From the NCBI GenBank assembly GCA_020628635.1, contig JAHDEU010000034.1, positions 1-10,867 on the forward strand: DNA of 10,867 bases. The letters are read 5' to 3'. The position numbers were made by a program, and so were the translations under genes. The stretch comes from Hellea sp. GTDB lineage: Bacteria; Pseudomonadota; Alphaproteobacteria; Caulobacterales; Maricaulaceae. Below are positions 1-6,877 of this stretch, in pieces; within the stretch, counting starts at the first letter, position 1, and every line of letters starts with the position of its first letter. The notes under the pieces were generated by a model. It made no database searches, was not told the origin of the DNA, and saw nothing but the letters and a program-made list of their open reading frames with translations.

Positions 1-2
1 GA

Positions 3-52
3 CGGAGGGGTAAAGTGTGACGTCGTGAGAGACGAGACACCTTACCCCTCCG
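3..52. repeat. Imperfect 16-bp-arm inverted repeat (hairpin)
   Basis: The arms at 3-18 and 37-52 are reverse complements at 15 of 16 positions (CGGAGGGGTAAAGTGT against the complement of its partner). The inner sequence 21-34 can pair further (CGTC with GACG). The right arm runs straight into the GC-rich repeat unit at 45-93, so this is probably part of one composite element that may begin left of the window. It resembles an intergenic palindromic element rather than a terminator, since no T-run follows. Confidence 0.7.
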
Positions 53-93
53 ACCTTCGCTTCGCTCGGCCACCTCCCCTCAAAGGGGAGGAG
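45..93 (+). repeat. C-rich/G-rich palindromic repeat unit, copy 1
   Basis: The unit starts CCCCTCCGACC, has a central CGCTTCGCT, then CCACCTCCCC, and ends in a perfect hairpin with 8-bp arms at 73-80 and 84-91 (CCTCCCCT, 3-nt loop, AGGGGAGG). The same order of blocks recurs at 8014-8079 and, inverted, at 178-228 and 8102-8157. It is a dispersed REP-like or MITE-like family without coding capacity. Confidence 0.75.
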
Positions 94-174
94 TTGGGTT
101 AAAGTTGATCCGACTGTCGGCAACTATTTCTATTCCGATTGAACTCTCCTTTCGTTGAATGACCACTCCCCCTT

Positions 175-342
175 ATCCCTCCCCCGAGCAGGGGGAGGTG
201 GGCTCGGGAGCGAAGCGAGCGAGGTCGGTGGGGGGTGCTCCGCACTCGGACATCGCGTTTAGCCCCACGTCCAGCGCACCCCCTTTCCGAGCCTGTCGCC
301 TGACGGCGTCAGTCCCACCTCCCCCTGCTCGGGGAAGGGATG
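175..342. repeat. Composite inverted palindromic element, 168 bp
   Basis: Two copies of a roughly 27-bp block face each other at 175-201 and 314-342. Each has a GAGCA/TGCTC centre flanked by C-runs and G-runs. The left copy is a perfect hairpin (8-bp arms 178-185 and 191-198); the right is slightly decayed. A nested pair lies inside: GGGGGTGC at 231-238 against its complement at 276-283. The stretch 199-228, read on the minus strand, has the same CCGACC...GCTTCGCT...CCACCTCCCC order as copy 1. The structure suggests a non-autonomous palindromic element able to extrude a cruciform. Confidence 0.75.
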
Positions 343-985
343 TCAAAGTCTGGGGCGGTCCCCACGGCATTGTTTTGCCGCCTCCACCCACACGCCCACG
401 TCCCGTCGCGGATCGAGCCGTCGACCGAAGCCTTCGCAAAGCACCCAATTGGCACGAAGCGCGGACATGGCTCATCGTTGGATGAGCAGAAGAATAACCA
501 TTTCACGACGAACCGATGTCCGCGCCTTCCGGGTTCTGCGAGGTCTTCCGCCCGGTCGTCCACACGGCCTGCAATAGGCTCACGCGCTCGGGGGTCTTCG
601 AAAGGCCGATCGGACTTTCGACCCGTTCGGCTTGGACCCCGGATGCGGCGGCGGCGCATGCAGACGGGTCCATCCCAGTTACGGGGCCGCCAGCACTCGT
701 ATCTCATCCACCGCACCTGACCGGCCGGCTCCCCCGCCGGGCGCGCCCCGCCGCGTAAAGCGGGGTCCGCCCGAGCACGGTGACCCGAACCCGAAACCCC
801 ACCAAAACCGAGAGCAACGCACTCTCTCGTGCCCGGGGTGGGGAATAACGACAATGCAAGGCGTTGGGCGGGCGGGGATGGGATTGTGGTGATGTGCGGT
901 GGGCGTGGGTGTTCTGGCGTATGTCGGCGGGGATGTGTCTCGGGTTGTTGGTTTCAAGGCGCATCCGGAAACAAACAATGACATC
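343..985. other. Stretch of about 640 bp with no supportable gene
   Basis: Open frames exist on both strands, but their translations are rich in Arg, Pro and Gly, lack recognisable motifs, and have no convincing ribosome binding site. No T-loop or other tRNA signature is visible, nor the conserved cores of RNase P RNA, tmRNA or SRP RNA. Two short perfect hairpins occur: CCCCGC/GCGGGG at 746-765 and CGAGAG/CTCTCG at 809-829. The function is unknown; it could be a decayed gene or an unrecognised non-coding RNA. Confidence 0.5.
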
Positions 986-1126
986 CATCTCGCCGGCTTG
1001 ACCGGCGAGCCCATGGACAGGTCTTGCCTCGAACGCGGCGGGCCCTGGTCGCACTACCCGTCGCCAAGCACCTCTGCACGGACCGAAAGATCCGGCCATG
1101 GGCCCGCCGATCAAGTCGGCGGGAGG
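986..1126. repeat. REP-doublet-like pair of inverted hairpins
   Basis: The left hairpin (989-1009) has perfect 8-bp arms CTCGCCGG/CCGGCGAG around loop CTTGA. The right hairpin (1103-1123) has perfect 8-bp arms CCCGCCGA/TCGGCGGG around loop TCAAG, the reverse complement of the first loop. The similarity extends to 31-nt arms (986-1016 and 1096-1126) ending in a shared CCCATGG block, with compensatory differences in the stems. Two inverted REP sequences with about 80 bp between them are the arrangement known as a REP doublet or REPIN. It is a different family from the C-rich repeats. Confidence 0.75.
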
Positions 1127-1144
1127 CGGAGATTTTCTGGAACT

Positions 1145-1168
1145 CTAGAAAGCGCCCGCCGCAGGCGG
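1145..1168 (-). terminator. Possible weak terminator after the nucleotidyltransferase-like gene
   Basis: Just beyond the minus-strand stop codon the transcript can form a short hairpin (CCGCC, TGC loop, GGCGG, at 1156-1168), followed after a few bases by an interrupted T-stretch (CTTTCT). The stem is only 5 bp and the T-stretch is poor, so this is a tentative call based on position. Confidence 0.35.
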
Positions 1169-1172
1169 TCCT

Positions 1173-2153
1173 TTACTGAAACTCCAGCCGCTCCTGGCTG
1201 GCGAAGAACAGGCTCGCCACCATGGGGTCGTCCGCGCTGGCTTCGGGCGGCAGGGCGAGGATCTTGGCGATGGTCTGCTGGCGCTCGCCCAGGGCCACTT
1301 CGAAGTCCTCTTCGATGCGCGCGCGCGTGCCGCGCAGGGTCATGTTCTGCATCAGGCTCTCATAGATATCGACGCGGCCCATGAGGAAGAAGCTCTCATA
1401 GAGGATCTTGGACGCGATCTTTTCGTGTATGTCGCGATATTCCAGCTGGTCCACCATGCGGCCAATGGGCTTAACGATGAAGTCGAGCTCCTCGCGGATG
1501 TTCGGGCTCATCAGGTAGAGCTGCTTGATCGACAGCAGCTCGGCCTCCATGCGTTTCAGCTTGTCCGCATCCGCCTCGGCATTGGCGATGATGACGACAT
1601 CGATGTCGGATCCGCGCACGGGCGTGCCGAGCTGCTCGTGGCGGCGCATGGTGGCATGGGCGAGATAGTAGGAGATGTCGCCGGACAGGAACACGACGCA
1701 GTGGCGGTTGATCTCGTCCTGCAACTCGCTCGGCAGGCGCAGCAGGGCGCGGCGTGCCAGGCCGAGCTTGCGCAGGCTGATGCGGCGGTGGCGGTTGGAC
1801 AGCCGGGTTCCGGCCTGCACCACGCGGACCTGGTCGCCCGGCAGGTGAACCAGGCTGAAGGTCAGGAAATCGCGCAGGATGGAAGGCGACAGGCGCAGCG
1901 CGTTGTCGCGGCGGATGTCGTAGCGCAGGTAGTAGCGCGCGCAGTTCTGCACGCGCATGTCCTCGCGCGAATGGAAGACGCGCCAGATCACGATGGGCGG
2001 GATGTCCAGCATGGCCTTGCACAGCGCGCCGCCCGTGATCGGGCCGCGCTCGCGCAGAAGCTGCTTGATGCGCCTTGCGATCCGTTCCAGGTCATAGGCG
2101 GGGGCGGGCGGTTTGGCGGTCGTGTCGCCGGAAGGCTGGCTGGCAGGGGTCAT
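1173..2153 (-). CDS. Unrecognised protein with N-terminal winged-helix-like and C-terminal nucleotidyltransferase-like region
   Basis: Predicted 326 residues. I do not recognise the family by name. Residues about 20-90 look like a winged helix (helical IKQLLRERG, a second helix with ITGGALCKAML, then a basic wing-like segment). Residues 150-230 resemble a polymerase-beta-type nucleotidyltransferase core: FLSGDISYYLA (155-165), GSDIDVVI (181-188) supplying Asp183 and Asp185, and ELDFIV (222-227) supplying a possible third acidic residue, Asp224. The C-terminal third is helical and acidic. The spacing between the SG motif and the Asp pair is longer than the usual pattern, so the catalytic assignment is tentative. 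The start at 2153 is the best in-frame ATG before the conserved region; ATG at 2180 would add nine residues, and neither has a clear Shine-Dalgarno sequence. It is divergent from the epimerase gene, 114 bp away. Substrate unknown. Confidence 0.8.
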   Translation of the reverse strand: MTPASQPSGDTTAKPPAPAYDLERIARRIKQLLRERGPITGGALCKAMLDIPPIVIWRVFHSREDMRVQNCARYYLRYDIRRDNALRLSPSILRDFLTFSLVHLPGDQVRVVQAGTRLSNRHRRISLRKLGLARRALLRLPSELQDEINRHCVVFLSGDISYYLAHATMRRHEQLGTPVRGSDIDVVIIANAEADADKLKRMEAELLSIKQLYLMSPNIREELDFIVKPIGRMVDQLEYRDIHEKIASKILYESFFLMGRVDIYESLMQNMTLRGTRARIEEDFEVALGERQQTIAKILALPPEASADDPMVASLFFASQERLEFQ

Positions 2154-2267
2154 ATCCAAACCATAGGGCCGGGCGCGCATAAGCAAAGCGCGGAAATGGG
2201 TCCGACCGCCAGACCAGCACGCGGCTTGCAGGGTCGGGTGCGGGATTTCGAATGTGGGGACCATCCG

Positions 2268-3335
2268 ATGACAGGTGATATCGACAGCTGGCTGTTCCGC
2301 ACAGTGCTGCCGCATTGGCTGGAACACGGCGTGGATGCCGGCTTGGGCGTGTTCGTGGAGTGCCTGGACAGCCAGGGCGCGCCCATGCCGGAGGTCCCGC
2401 GCCGTGGCCGGGTCGCGCCGCGCCAGCTGTTCACGCTCGCACGGGCCCGGCGGCTGGGCTTTGACGACAAACGCGTCCCCGGCGTGCTGGAGCGCGGTGC
2501 GAGCACGCTGCTGGCGTCGCGCACGCCTGAGCGCGGCTTTCCCAGCAAGATCGACGCGCAAGGCTGCGCCGTGGAAGCGGACGGCGTGCTCTACGACCAC
2601 GCCTTCGTGCTGCTGGCTGGCGCCGAGCTGCAGGCGGCCGGCGTGAGCGGGGGCGCCGAACTGGCCGCGCAGGCGTCCGAACTGGTGGATACGCGCTTCC
2701 GGGATCCGGCGGGCGGCTACCACACGGTCATGGACATGCGCGGCGACAAGCTCGCCAATCCGCACATGCACCTGCTGGAAGCCTCGCTGCTGCACGCCCA
2801 GGTCACGGGGTCCGGAGCCGCGCACGCGCGGGTGCGGGAGATCGCGGACATCGCGCTGGCGCATATGCTGCGGGACGGGGTCGTGGCGGAGCGGATGGGG
2901 CCGGATTTCGAGGCCTCTGAGCAGAACTGGGTCGAGCCGGGCCACTGCTATGAATGGGCCTTTCTGCTGCACGAGGCGGCCGAGATGCTGAATGATGCGG
3001 CGCTGGCGGGCGCGGCGCGCGCGCTGTTCGAGCGCAGCGAGGCCTTTGTGGAGGCGGACGGACTGGTCGTGGACCGGGTCGGCGCGCAGGCGAGCTACAG
3101 ATTGTGGCCGCAGCTGGAACGGCTGCGCTGCCTGGTGAGCTTCGGACAGCACGAGACGGCAGGGCCGCTGCTCTCCACCATCCGCGCCCACTATCTCGAC
3201 CGCGGGCCGGAGGCGGGCTGGATCGACAAGCTGGACGCGGACCGGCAGGCCGTGGGCGAGCGCGTCCCCGCCTCCATGCTCTACCACCTGATGACGGCGC
3301 TGCCGCCCGCGACGGGACGCACCCTGGAGCGCTAG
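2268..3335 (+). CDS. AGE-family sugar epimerase/isomerase
   Basis: Predicted 355 residues, somewhat shorter than typical members of the N-acylglucosamine 2-epimerase/mannose isomerase family. The family signatures are NPHMHLLEA (164-172), EPGHCYEWAFLL (223-234), RLWPQLE (278-284) and SMLYHLM (336-342). His168, His226 and His340 match the histidines expected in the (alpha/alpha)6-barrel active site of this family. No signal peptide is visible, so it is probably cytosolic. The start is supported by GGGGA at 2256-2260, 7 nt before the ATG. Members interconvert N-acetylglucosamine/N-acetylmannosamine, mannose/fructose or related sugar phosphates. Next to a phosphomannomutase-type gene, a role in mannose-6-phosphate supply is a reasonable inference, but the substrate cannot be read from sequence. 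Its stop codon overlaps that of the convergent reductase gene. Confidence 0.9.
   Translation: MTGDIDSWLFRTVLPHWLEHGVDAGLGVFVECLDSQGAPMPEVPRRGRVAPRQLFTLARARRLGFDDKRVPGVLERGASTLLASRTPERGFPSKIDAQGCAVEADGVLYDHAFVLLAGAELQAAGVSGGAELAAQASELVDTRFRDPAGGYHTVMDMRGDKLANPHMHLLEASLLHAQVTGSGAAHARVREIADIALAHMLRDGVVAERMGPDFEASEQNWVEPGHCYEWAFLLHEAAEMLNDAALAGAARALFERSEAFVEADGLVVDRVGAQASYRLWPQLERLRCLVSFGQHETAGPLLSTIRAHYLDRGPEAGWIDKLDADRQAVGERVPASMLYHLMTALPPATGRTLER
3332..3335. other. Shared CTAG stop of two convergent genes
   Basis: The palindrome CTAG supplies TAG for the plus-strand epimerase gene (3333-3335) and TAG for the minus-strand reductase gene (complement of 3332-3334). The reading frames therefore overlap by four bases and leave no room for a terminator between them. 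Confidence 0.9.
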
Positions 3336-4279
3336 GGCTCCAGCATCCAGCGCAGCGTGTCGTCCATGGGCCGCGTCGGGACGGTGCCGATCATGTCTTC
3401 CAGCCTTTGCGTCGATGCCTTGATGACGTCGGGATCGTTGGGCCGCAGCAGGGCCGGGTCGGTCCGCAGCTCCAGCCTGTGGTCGGACAGCGCGGCGCAG
3501 CGCGCCACGACGTCGGACAGGCTGCGCACCGTGCCCGTGGTCAGGTTCACCGTGTCGGACCGTCCGCCCATGGGCGCGTCGACCAGCCGGGCATAGATGT
3601 CGCACACATCGCGCACGTCGGAAAAGTCGCGGCGCTTGTCCGTGGCGCCCATGCTCAGCACGGGCGCGCGGCGGCGGAAATGCGACACGATCTTGGGCAC
3701 CACGAAATGCTCGGCCTGGCCGCGCCCGGTATAGTTGAAGGGCCGCGCGACCAGCACCTCGAAATGCGGCGCATAGGTCTGCGCCAGCTGCTCCATGGAC
3801 AGTTTCGAGCACCCGTAGAAGGATAGCGGGTTGGGGCGCATGGCCTCGGACAGATCGCCCGGCGGCTGCTCGCCGTAAACATGGGACGAGCTTGCCACGA
3901 TGACCCGGCGCGGCGGGGCCTCGGACCGGGCCAGCGCGCCCAGCAGGTTGTCCGCCCCCACGACATTGGCATCCAGCATGCCCAGGCGGTCGGGCGACAT
4001 CGGCTGGGCTGCCCCGGCAAGGTGGATGACCACGTCGGCGCGCGCCTCCGCCACGGCCGCCCGCACGGCGTCCGGATCGCGGATGTCGGCGCGCACGGTG
4101 CGCGCCCGGACCTGGTGCGTGGCGACCGTGTCGTGGGACATGTCCCGAGCGGGGGGCGCAGCCGGGCCGGACCTGTGCGACAGCCACTCCACCACGTCGT
4201 GCCCGTGCCCGCGCAGCAGCGGCGCGAGATGGCGGCCGGTGAAGCCCCCGGCTCCGGTGATGAGGACGCGCTCGCCCAT
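3332..4279 (-). CDS. rmd: NAD(P)-dependent sugar-nucleotide reductase/epimerase, GDP-6-deoxy-D-mannose reductase type
   Basis: Predicted 315 residues, the usual length for this extended short-chain dehydrogenase family. The Rossmann motif GAGGFTG is at 9-15, ADVVIHLAG at 81-89, the active-site serine region SSSHVYG at 130-136, and the catalytic YxxxK as YGCSK at 155-159. Segments LVARPFNYTGRGQ (176-188) and RRDFSDVRDV (216-225) match what I recall of GDP-4-keto-6-deoxymannose reductases (RMD), which make GDP-D-rhamnose. Other GDP- or dTDP-sugar dehydratases/epimerases of the family remain possible, so the symbol is provisional. The GDP-mannose 4,6-dehydratase that would supply its substrate is not in the window. 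A purine-rich AGGAAG lies about 13 nt before the ATG. It is divergent from the phosphohexomutase gene and convergent with the AGE-family gene. Confidence 0.8.
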   Translation of the reverse strand: MGERVLITGAGGFTGRHLAPLLRGHGHDVVEWLSHRSGPAAPPARDMSHDTVATHQVRARTVRADIRDPDAVRAAVAEARADVVIHLAGAAQPMSPDRLGMLDANVVGADNLLGALARSEAPPRRVIVASSSHVYGEQPPGDLSEAMRPNPLSFYGCSKLSMEQLAQTYAPHFEVLVARPFNYTGRGQAEHFVVPKIVSHFRRRAPVLSMGATDKRRDFSDVRDVCDIYARLVDAPMGGRSDTVNLTTGTVRSLSDVVARCAALSDHRLELRTDPALLRPNDPDVIKASTQRLEDMIGTVPTRPMDDTLRWMLEP

Positions 4280-4411
4280 AGGCTGATAGTCTCTTCCTGC
4301 GCCCGTCAAAGGCCGTGCGTCCGTTTCACGCCGGGACGGGTCAGGGTCAAGCGCCAAGGCGTCCTTTCGTGATTCACAACCTTTTGACATCCATGCGCTA
4401 GGGGCGTGCCC
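4280..4411. promoter_or_regulatory. Divergent intergenic region between reductase and phosphohexomutase genes
   Basis: These 132 bp must hold the promoters of two divergent transcripts, unless one is read through from further away. I cannot fix a -35/-10 pair with confidence. Visible landmarks are a GANTC site (4371-4375), the site methylated by CcrM-type methyltransferases in many alphaproteobacteria, and a CGCC-AA-GGCG mini-palindrome near 4352-4361. AGGGG at 4400-4404 is the ribosome binding site of the downstream gene. Confidence 0.45.
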
Positions 4412-5932
4412 ATGTCGCGCGCACCTCATTCCCGGACCCAGCCCAACAGCTACGCTTTTGAGACGGAGCCCCTCGTCAAGCCGACGGGCTTTCGCGAATA
4501 TGACGCGCGCTGGTGGTTCGGCGGCCCCGGTCACGACAAGGACCCGGAGCTCAACCTCTACGGCGTGCGCGCGCTGGGCGAGGGGCTCGGCACGCTGATG
4601 CATGAACGCGGCGTGGACCCGGTGATCGCCGTCGGCCACGACTTCCGCCACTACAGCCTGTCGATCAAGATGAGCCTGATCGCGGGCCTGATGAGCGCCG
4701 GGATCAAGGTGCTCGACATTGGCCTCGCGCTCTCGCCCATGGCCTATTTCGCGCAATTCCACCTGAAGGCGGCCGGCGTGGCGATGGTCACGGCGAGCCA
4801 CAACTCCAACGGCTGGACCGGCGTGAAGATGGGCATCGAGGCGCCGCTGACATTCGGGCCCGACGAAATGGCGCGGCTGAAGGAGATCGTGCTGGGCGGA
4901 CAGGAGGAAGCCCGCCCCGGCGGGTCCTATGAATTCGTCGACGGCGTGCGCGAGGCCTATCTCGACGACGTCGCCAAGGGCGTGAAACTCTCGCGGCCCA
5001 TCAAGGTGGTCGCGGCCTGCGGCAACGGCACGGCCGGAGCCTTCGCGCCGGAACTGCTGCGGCGCATCGGGGCGGACGTCGTGGCGGTGGAATGCGATCT
5101 CGACTACACTTTCCCGAACTACAATCCGAATCCTGAGTCTCTGCAAATGCTCCACGCCATGCGCGACAGCGTGCTGGAACACGGCGCGGATGTCGCGCTG
5201 GGTTTCGACGGCGACGGGGATCGCTGCGGCGTGGTGGACAATGAGGGCGAGGAGCTGTTCGCGGACAAGGTCGGCGTCATGCTCGCCCGCGATCTGTCGG
5301 CCGTGCACGACAACAAGCAGTTCGTCGTCGATGTGAAATCCACCGGCCTCTACCACACCGATCCGGTGCTCAAGGCGAACGGCGCGAAGACCGACTACTA
5401 CAAGACCGGCCACAGCTACATCAAACGCCGCGTCCACGAACTCGGCGCGCTGGTCGGATTCGAGAAGTCCGGGCATTATTTCTTCAACGCCCCCATCGGG
5501 CGCGGCTATGATTGCGGCCTGGTGAGCGCGGTGGCGATCCTGCAAATGCTCGACCGCAATCCCGACAAGACGTTCGCGGACCTGCGACGCGAACTGCCCA
5601 CCACATACGGCTCGCCCACCATGAGCCCCCACTGCGCGGACGAGGACAAATACGGCGTGATCGAACGGATCATCGCGGACGTGCAGGCGGATGCGGAGGC
5701 GGGCAAGACCGTGATGGACCAGGCCGTCATCGACGTGAACACGGTCAACGGCGTGCGCTACACGCTGGAGGACGGTTCATGGGGCCTGATCCGGGCGAGC
5801 TCCAACACGCCCAATCTCGTGGTCGTGGTGGAAAGCCCGACATCCGAGGCCATCCGCAACGGCCTCTTCGCCGACATACAGCGCCGCCTGTCCGGGTTCA
5901 CCGAGGTCGGCGCGTTCGACCAGACACTCTGA
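4412..5932 (+). CDS. manB: Phosphomannomutase/phosphoglucomutase
   Basis: Predicted 506 residues; alpha-D-phosphohexomutase family, converting hexose-6-phosphate to hexose-1-phosphate. All four family motifs are intact: TASHNSNGWTGVK (127-139), with the phosphoserine expected at Ser129; the metal-binding loop DGDGDR (266-271); the sugar-binding loop EKSGH (351-355); and the phosphate-binding loop RASSNTP (461-467). The ATG at 4412 is preferred because AGGGG (4400-4404) lies 7 nt upstream; the in-frame GTG at 4406 would sit directly against it. It is followed 9 bp later by galU, so the product may feed UDP-glucose (as glucose-1-phosphate) as well as GDP-mannose. Sequence alone does not separate PMM from PGM activity; the bifunctional AlgC-like type is plausible, and the symbol is provisional. 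Confidence 0.93.
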   Translation: MSRAPHSRTQPNSYAFETEPLVKPTGFREYDARWWFGGPGHDKDPELNLYGVRALGEGLGTLMHERGVDPVIAVGHDFRHYSLSIKMSLIAGLMSAGIKVLDIGLALSPMAYFAQFHLKAAGVAMVTASHNSNGWTGVKMGIEAPLTFGPDEMARLKEIVLGGQEEARPGGSYEFVDGVREAYLDDVAKGVKLSRPIKVVAACGNGTAGAFAPELLRRIGADVVAVECDLDYTFPNYNPNPESLQMLHAMRDSVLEHGADVALGFDGDGDRCGVVDNEGEELFADKVGVMLARDLSAVHDNKQFVVDVKSTGLYHTDPVLKANGAKTDYYKTGHSYIKRRVHELGALVGFEKSGHYFFNAPIGRGYDCGLVSAVAILQMLDRNPDKTFADLRRELPTTYGSPTMSPHCADEDKYGVIERIIADVQADAEAGKTVMDQAVIDVNTVNGVRYTLEDGSWGLIRASSNTPNLVVVVESPTSEAIRNGLFADIQRRLSGFTEVGAFDQTL

Positions 5933-5941
5933 GGACCAGCC

Positions 5942-6814
5942 ATGCACACCAGACCCCGCATCGCCGTGCTGCCCGTCGCCGGTTTCGGCACGCGCGTGCT
6001 GCCCGCGACCAAGTCCATCCCCAAGGAAATGCTGCCCATCGTGGACCGCCCCGCCCTGCAATATGTGGTGGACGAGGCCTTTGCCGCCGGGATCACCCAT
6101 TGCGTGCTGATCACGGGCCGCGGCAAGGCCGCCATCGAGGACTATTTCGACGAGGCCTATGAGCTCGAACGCGCGCTGGAGCGCAAGGGCAAGGCGGAGC
6201 TGTGGGACGAGCTGAAACGCCTGCGCCCCAAGGAGGGCACGATGAGCTTCGTGCGCCAGCAGAGCGCGCGCGGTCTCGGCCACGCCGTCTGGTGCGCGCG
6301 CGACATCGTGGGCGACGCACCCTTCGCCGTGCTTCTGCCCGACGTCATCATAAAGGGAAAGCCGGGCTGCCTGGCGCAGATGATGGAGGCCTATGACGAC
6401 GTCGGCGGCAACATCATCGCCGTGGACGAAGTGCCCGAAGCCGACGTCTCCAAATACGGCGTCATCAAACCGAAGGGCTCGCTTGACGGCCCGCTCATCG
6501 CCATGTCCGGCATGGTCGAGAAGCCGCCGGTTGCCGAAGCCCCGTCGCGCTACAAGATCACCGGGCGCTACATCCTGCAGCCCGAGGTCATGCGCCTGCT
6601 CGCCACCCAGGAAGCCGGCGCGGGCGGAGAGGTGCAGCTGACCGACGCCATGGCCCGCGCCATGGAGGCAGGCTCGCCCTTTCACGCCTTTGCCTACCAG
6701 GGCCAGGACTATGACTGCGGTTCCAAGCTCGGCTATTTCGAGGCCGTGCTCGCCCATGCGCTGGACCACCCTGAGATCGCGGACGGGGCGCGCGAGCTGG
6801 TCTCGAAAGCCTGA
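5942..6814 (+). CDS. galU: UTP-glucose-1-phosphate uridylyltransferase
   Basis: Predicted 290 residues, the normal length for bacterial GalU. It makes UDP-glucose from UTP and glucose-1-phosphate in the cytosol. The nucleotide-binding signature AGFGTRVLPATKSIPKEMLP spans 13-32, LLPD 131-134 holds the metal-binding Asp, EKPP is at 193-196, VQLTDAM at 231-237 and DCGSKLGY at 258-265. The ribosome binding site GAGGA (5931-5935) overlaps the stop codon of the preceding phosphohexomutase gene, with 6 nt to the ATG. This indicates translational coupling and a shared transcript. Its substrate is the likely product of that neighbour. Confidence 0.96.
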   Translation: MHTRPRIAVLPVAGFGTRVLPATKSIPKEMLPIVDRPALQYVVDEAFAAGITHCVLITGRGKAAIEDYFDEAYELERALERKGKAELWDELKRLRPKEGTMSFVRQQSARGLGHAVWCARDIVGDAPFAVLLPDVIIKGKPGCLAQMMEAYDDVGGNIIAVDEVPEADVSKYGVIKPKGSLDGPLIAMSGMVEKPPVAEAPSRYKITGRYILQPEVMRLLATQEAGAGGEVQLTDAMARAMEAGSPFHAFAYQGQDYDCGSKLGYFEAVLAHALDHPEIADGARELVSKA

Positions 6815-6859
6815 TCACGCCCCCGATCACATAAAGATGAGTTGCAGCGCGCGTGTCGG

Positions 6860-6877
6860 TGTGGGATGTTTCCCACA
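6860..6877. promoter_or_regulatory. Perfect palindrome on the cysD start, candidate operator
   Basis: TGTGGGA (6860-6866) and TCCCACA (6871-6877) are exact reverse complements around a 4-nt centre, TGTT. The last base is the A of the proposed cysD ATG. Size and symmetry fit a dimeric DNA-binding protein. As RNA the same sequence would form a hairpin covering the start codon and the only weak Shine-Dalgarno candidate (GGGA, 6863-6866). No second copy was noticed in the window. Confidence 0.55.

Noticed and set aside
309..854. Minus-strand open frame of 181 codons in the left non-coding region
   Set aside because: It has no recognisable motif or ribosome binding site, an odd composition, and its end lies inside the palindromic repeat. 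A decayed gene cannot be excluded.
1..1172. CRISPR array or tRNA gene in the repeat-rich left region
   Set aside because: The repeats are inverted pairs with irregular spacing, not direct repeats with unique spacers. No tRNA T-loop or anticodon arm pattern was seen on either strand.
899..1384. Plus-strand open frame of 161 codons
   Set aside because: It runs through the REP-doublet hairpins and then antisense into the nucleotidyltransferase-like gene; no motif supports it.
2154..4187. Long minus-strand open frame extending the nucleotidyltransferase-like gene upstream to about 4187
   Set aside because: This stretch is antisense to the epimerase gene and overlaps the reductase gene in another frame. 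Its translation is Arg/His/Ala-rich without motifs, as expected opposite high-GC coding sequence.
4384..4389. TTGACA as a -35 promoter box for the phosphohexomutase gene
   Set aside because: It matches the consensus but lies only 22 bp before the ATG, so the -10 box would fall at the start codon. No suitable -10 sequence is present at normal spacing.
4280..5632. Minus-strand open frame extending the reductase upstream
   Set aside because: It is antisense to the phosphohexomutase gene. The reductase begins at the canonical MGERVLITGAGG, so the extension is not needed.
6853..6876. GTG 6853 as the start of cysD, adding eight residues
   Set aside because: No better ribosome binding site supports it, and the palindrome would then be coding. 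ATG 6877 begins directly at the first helix of the extension.
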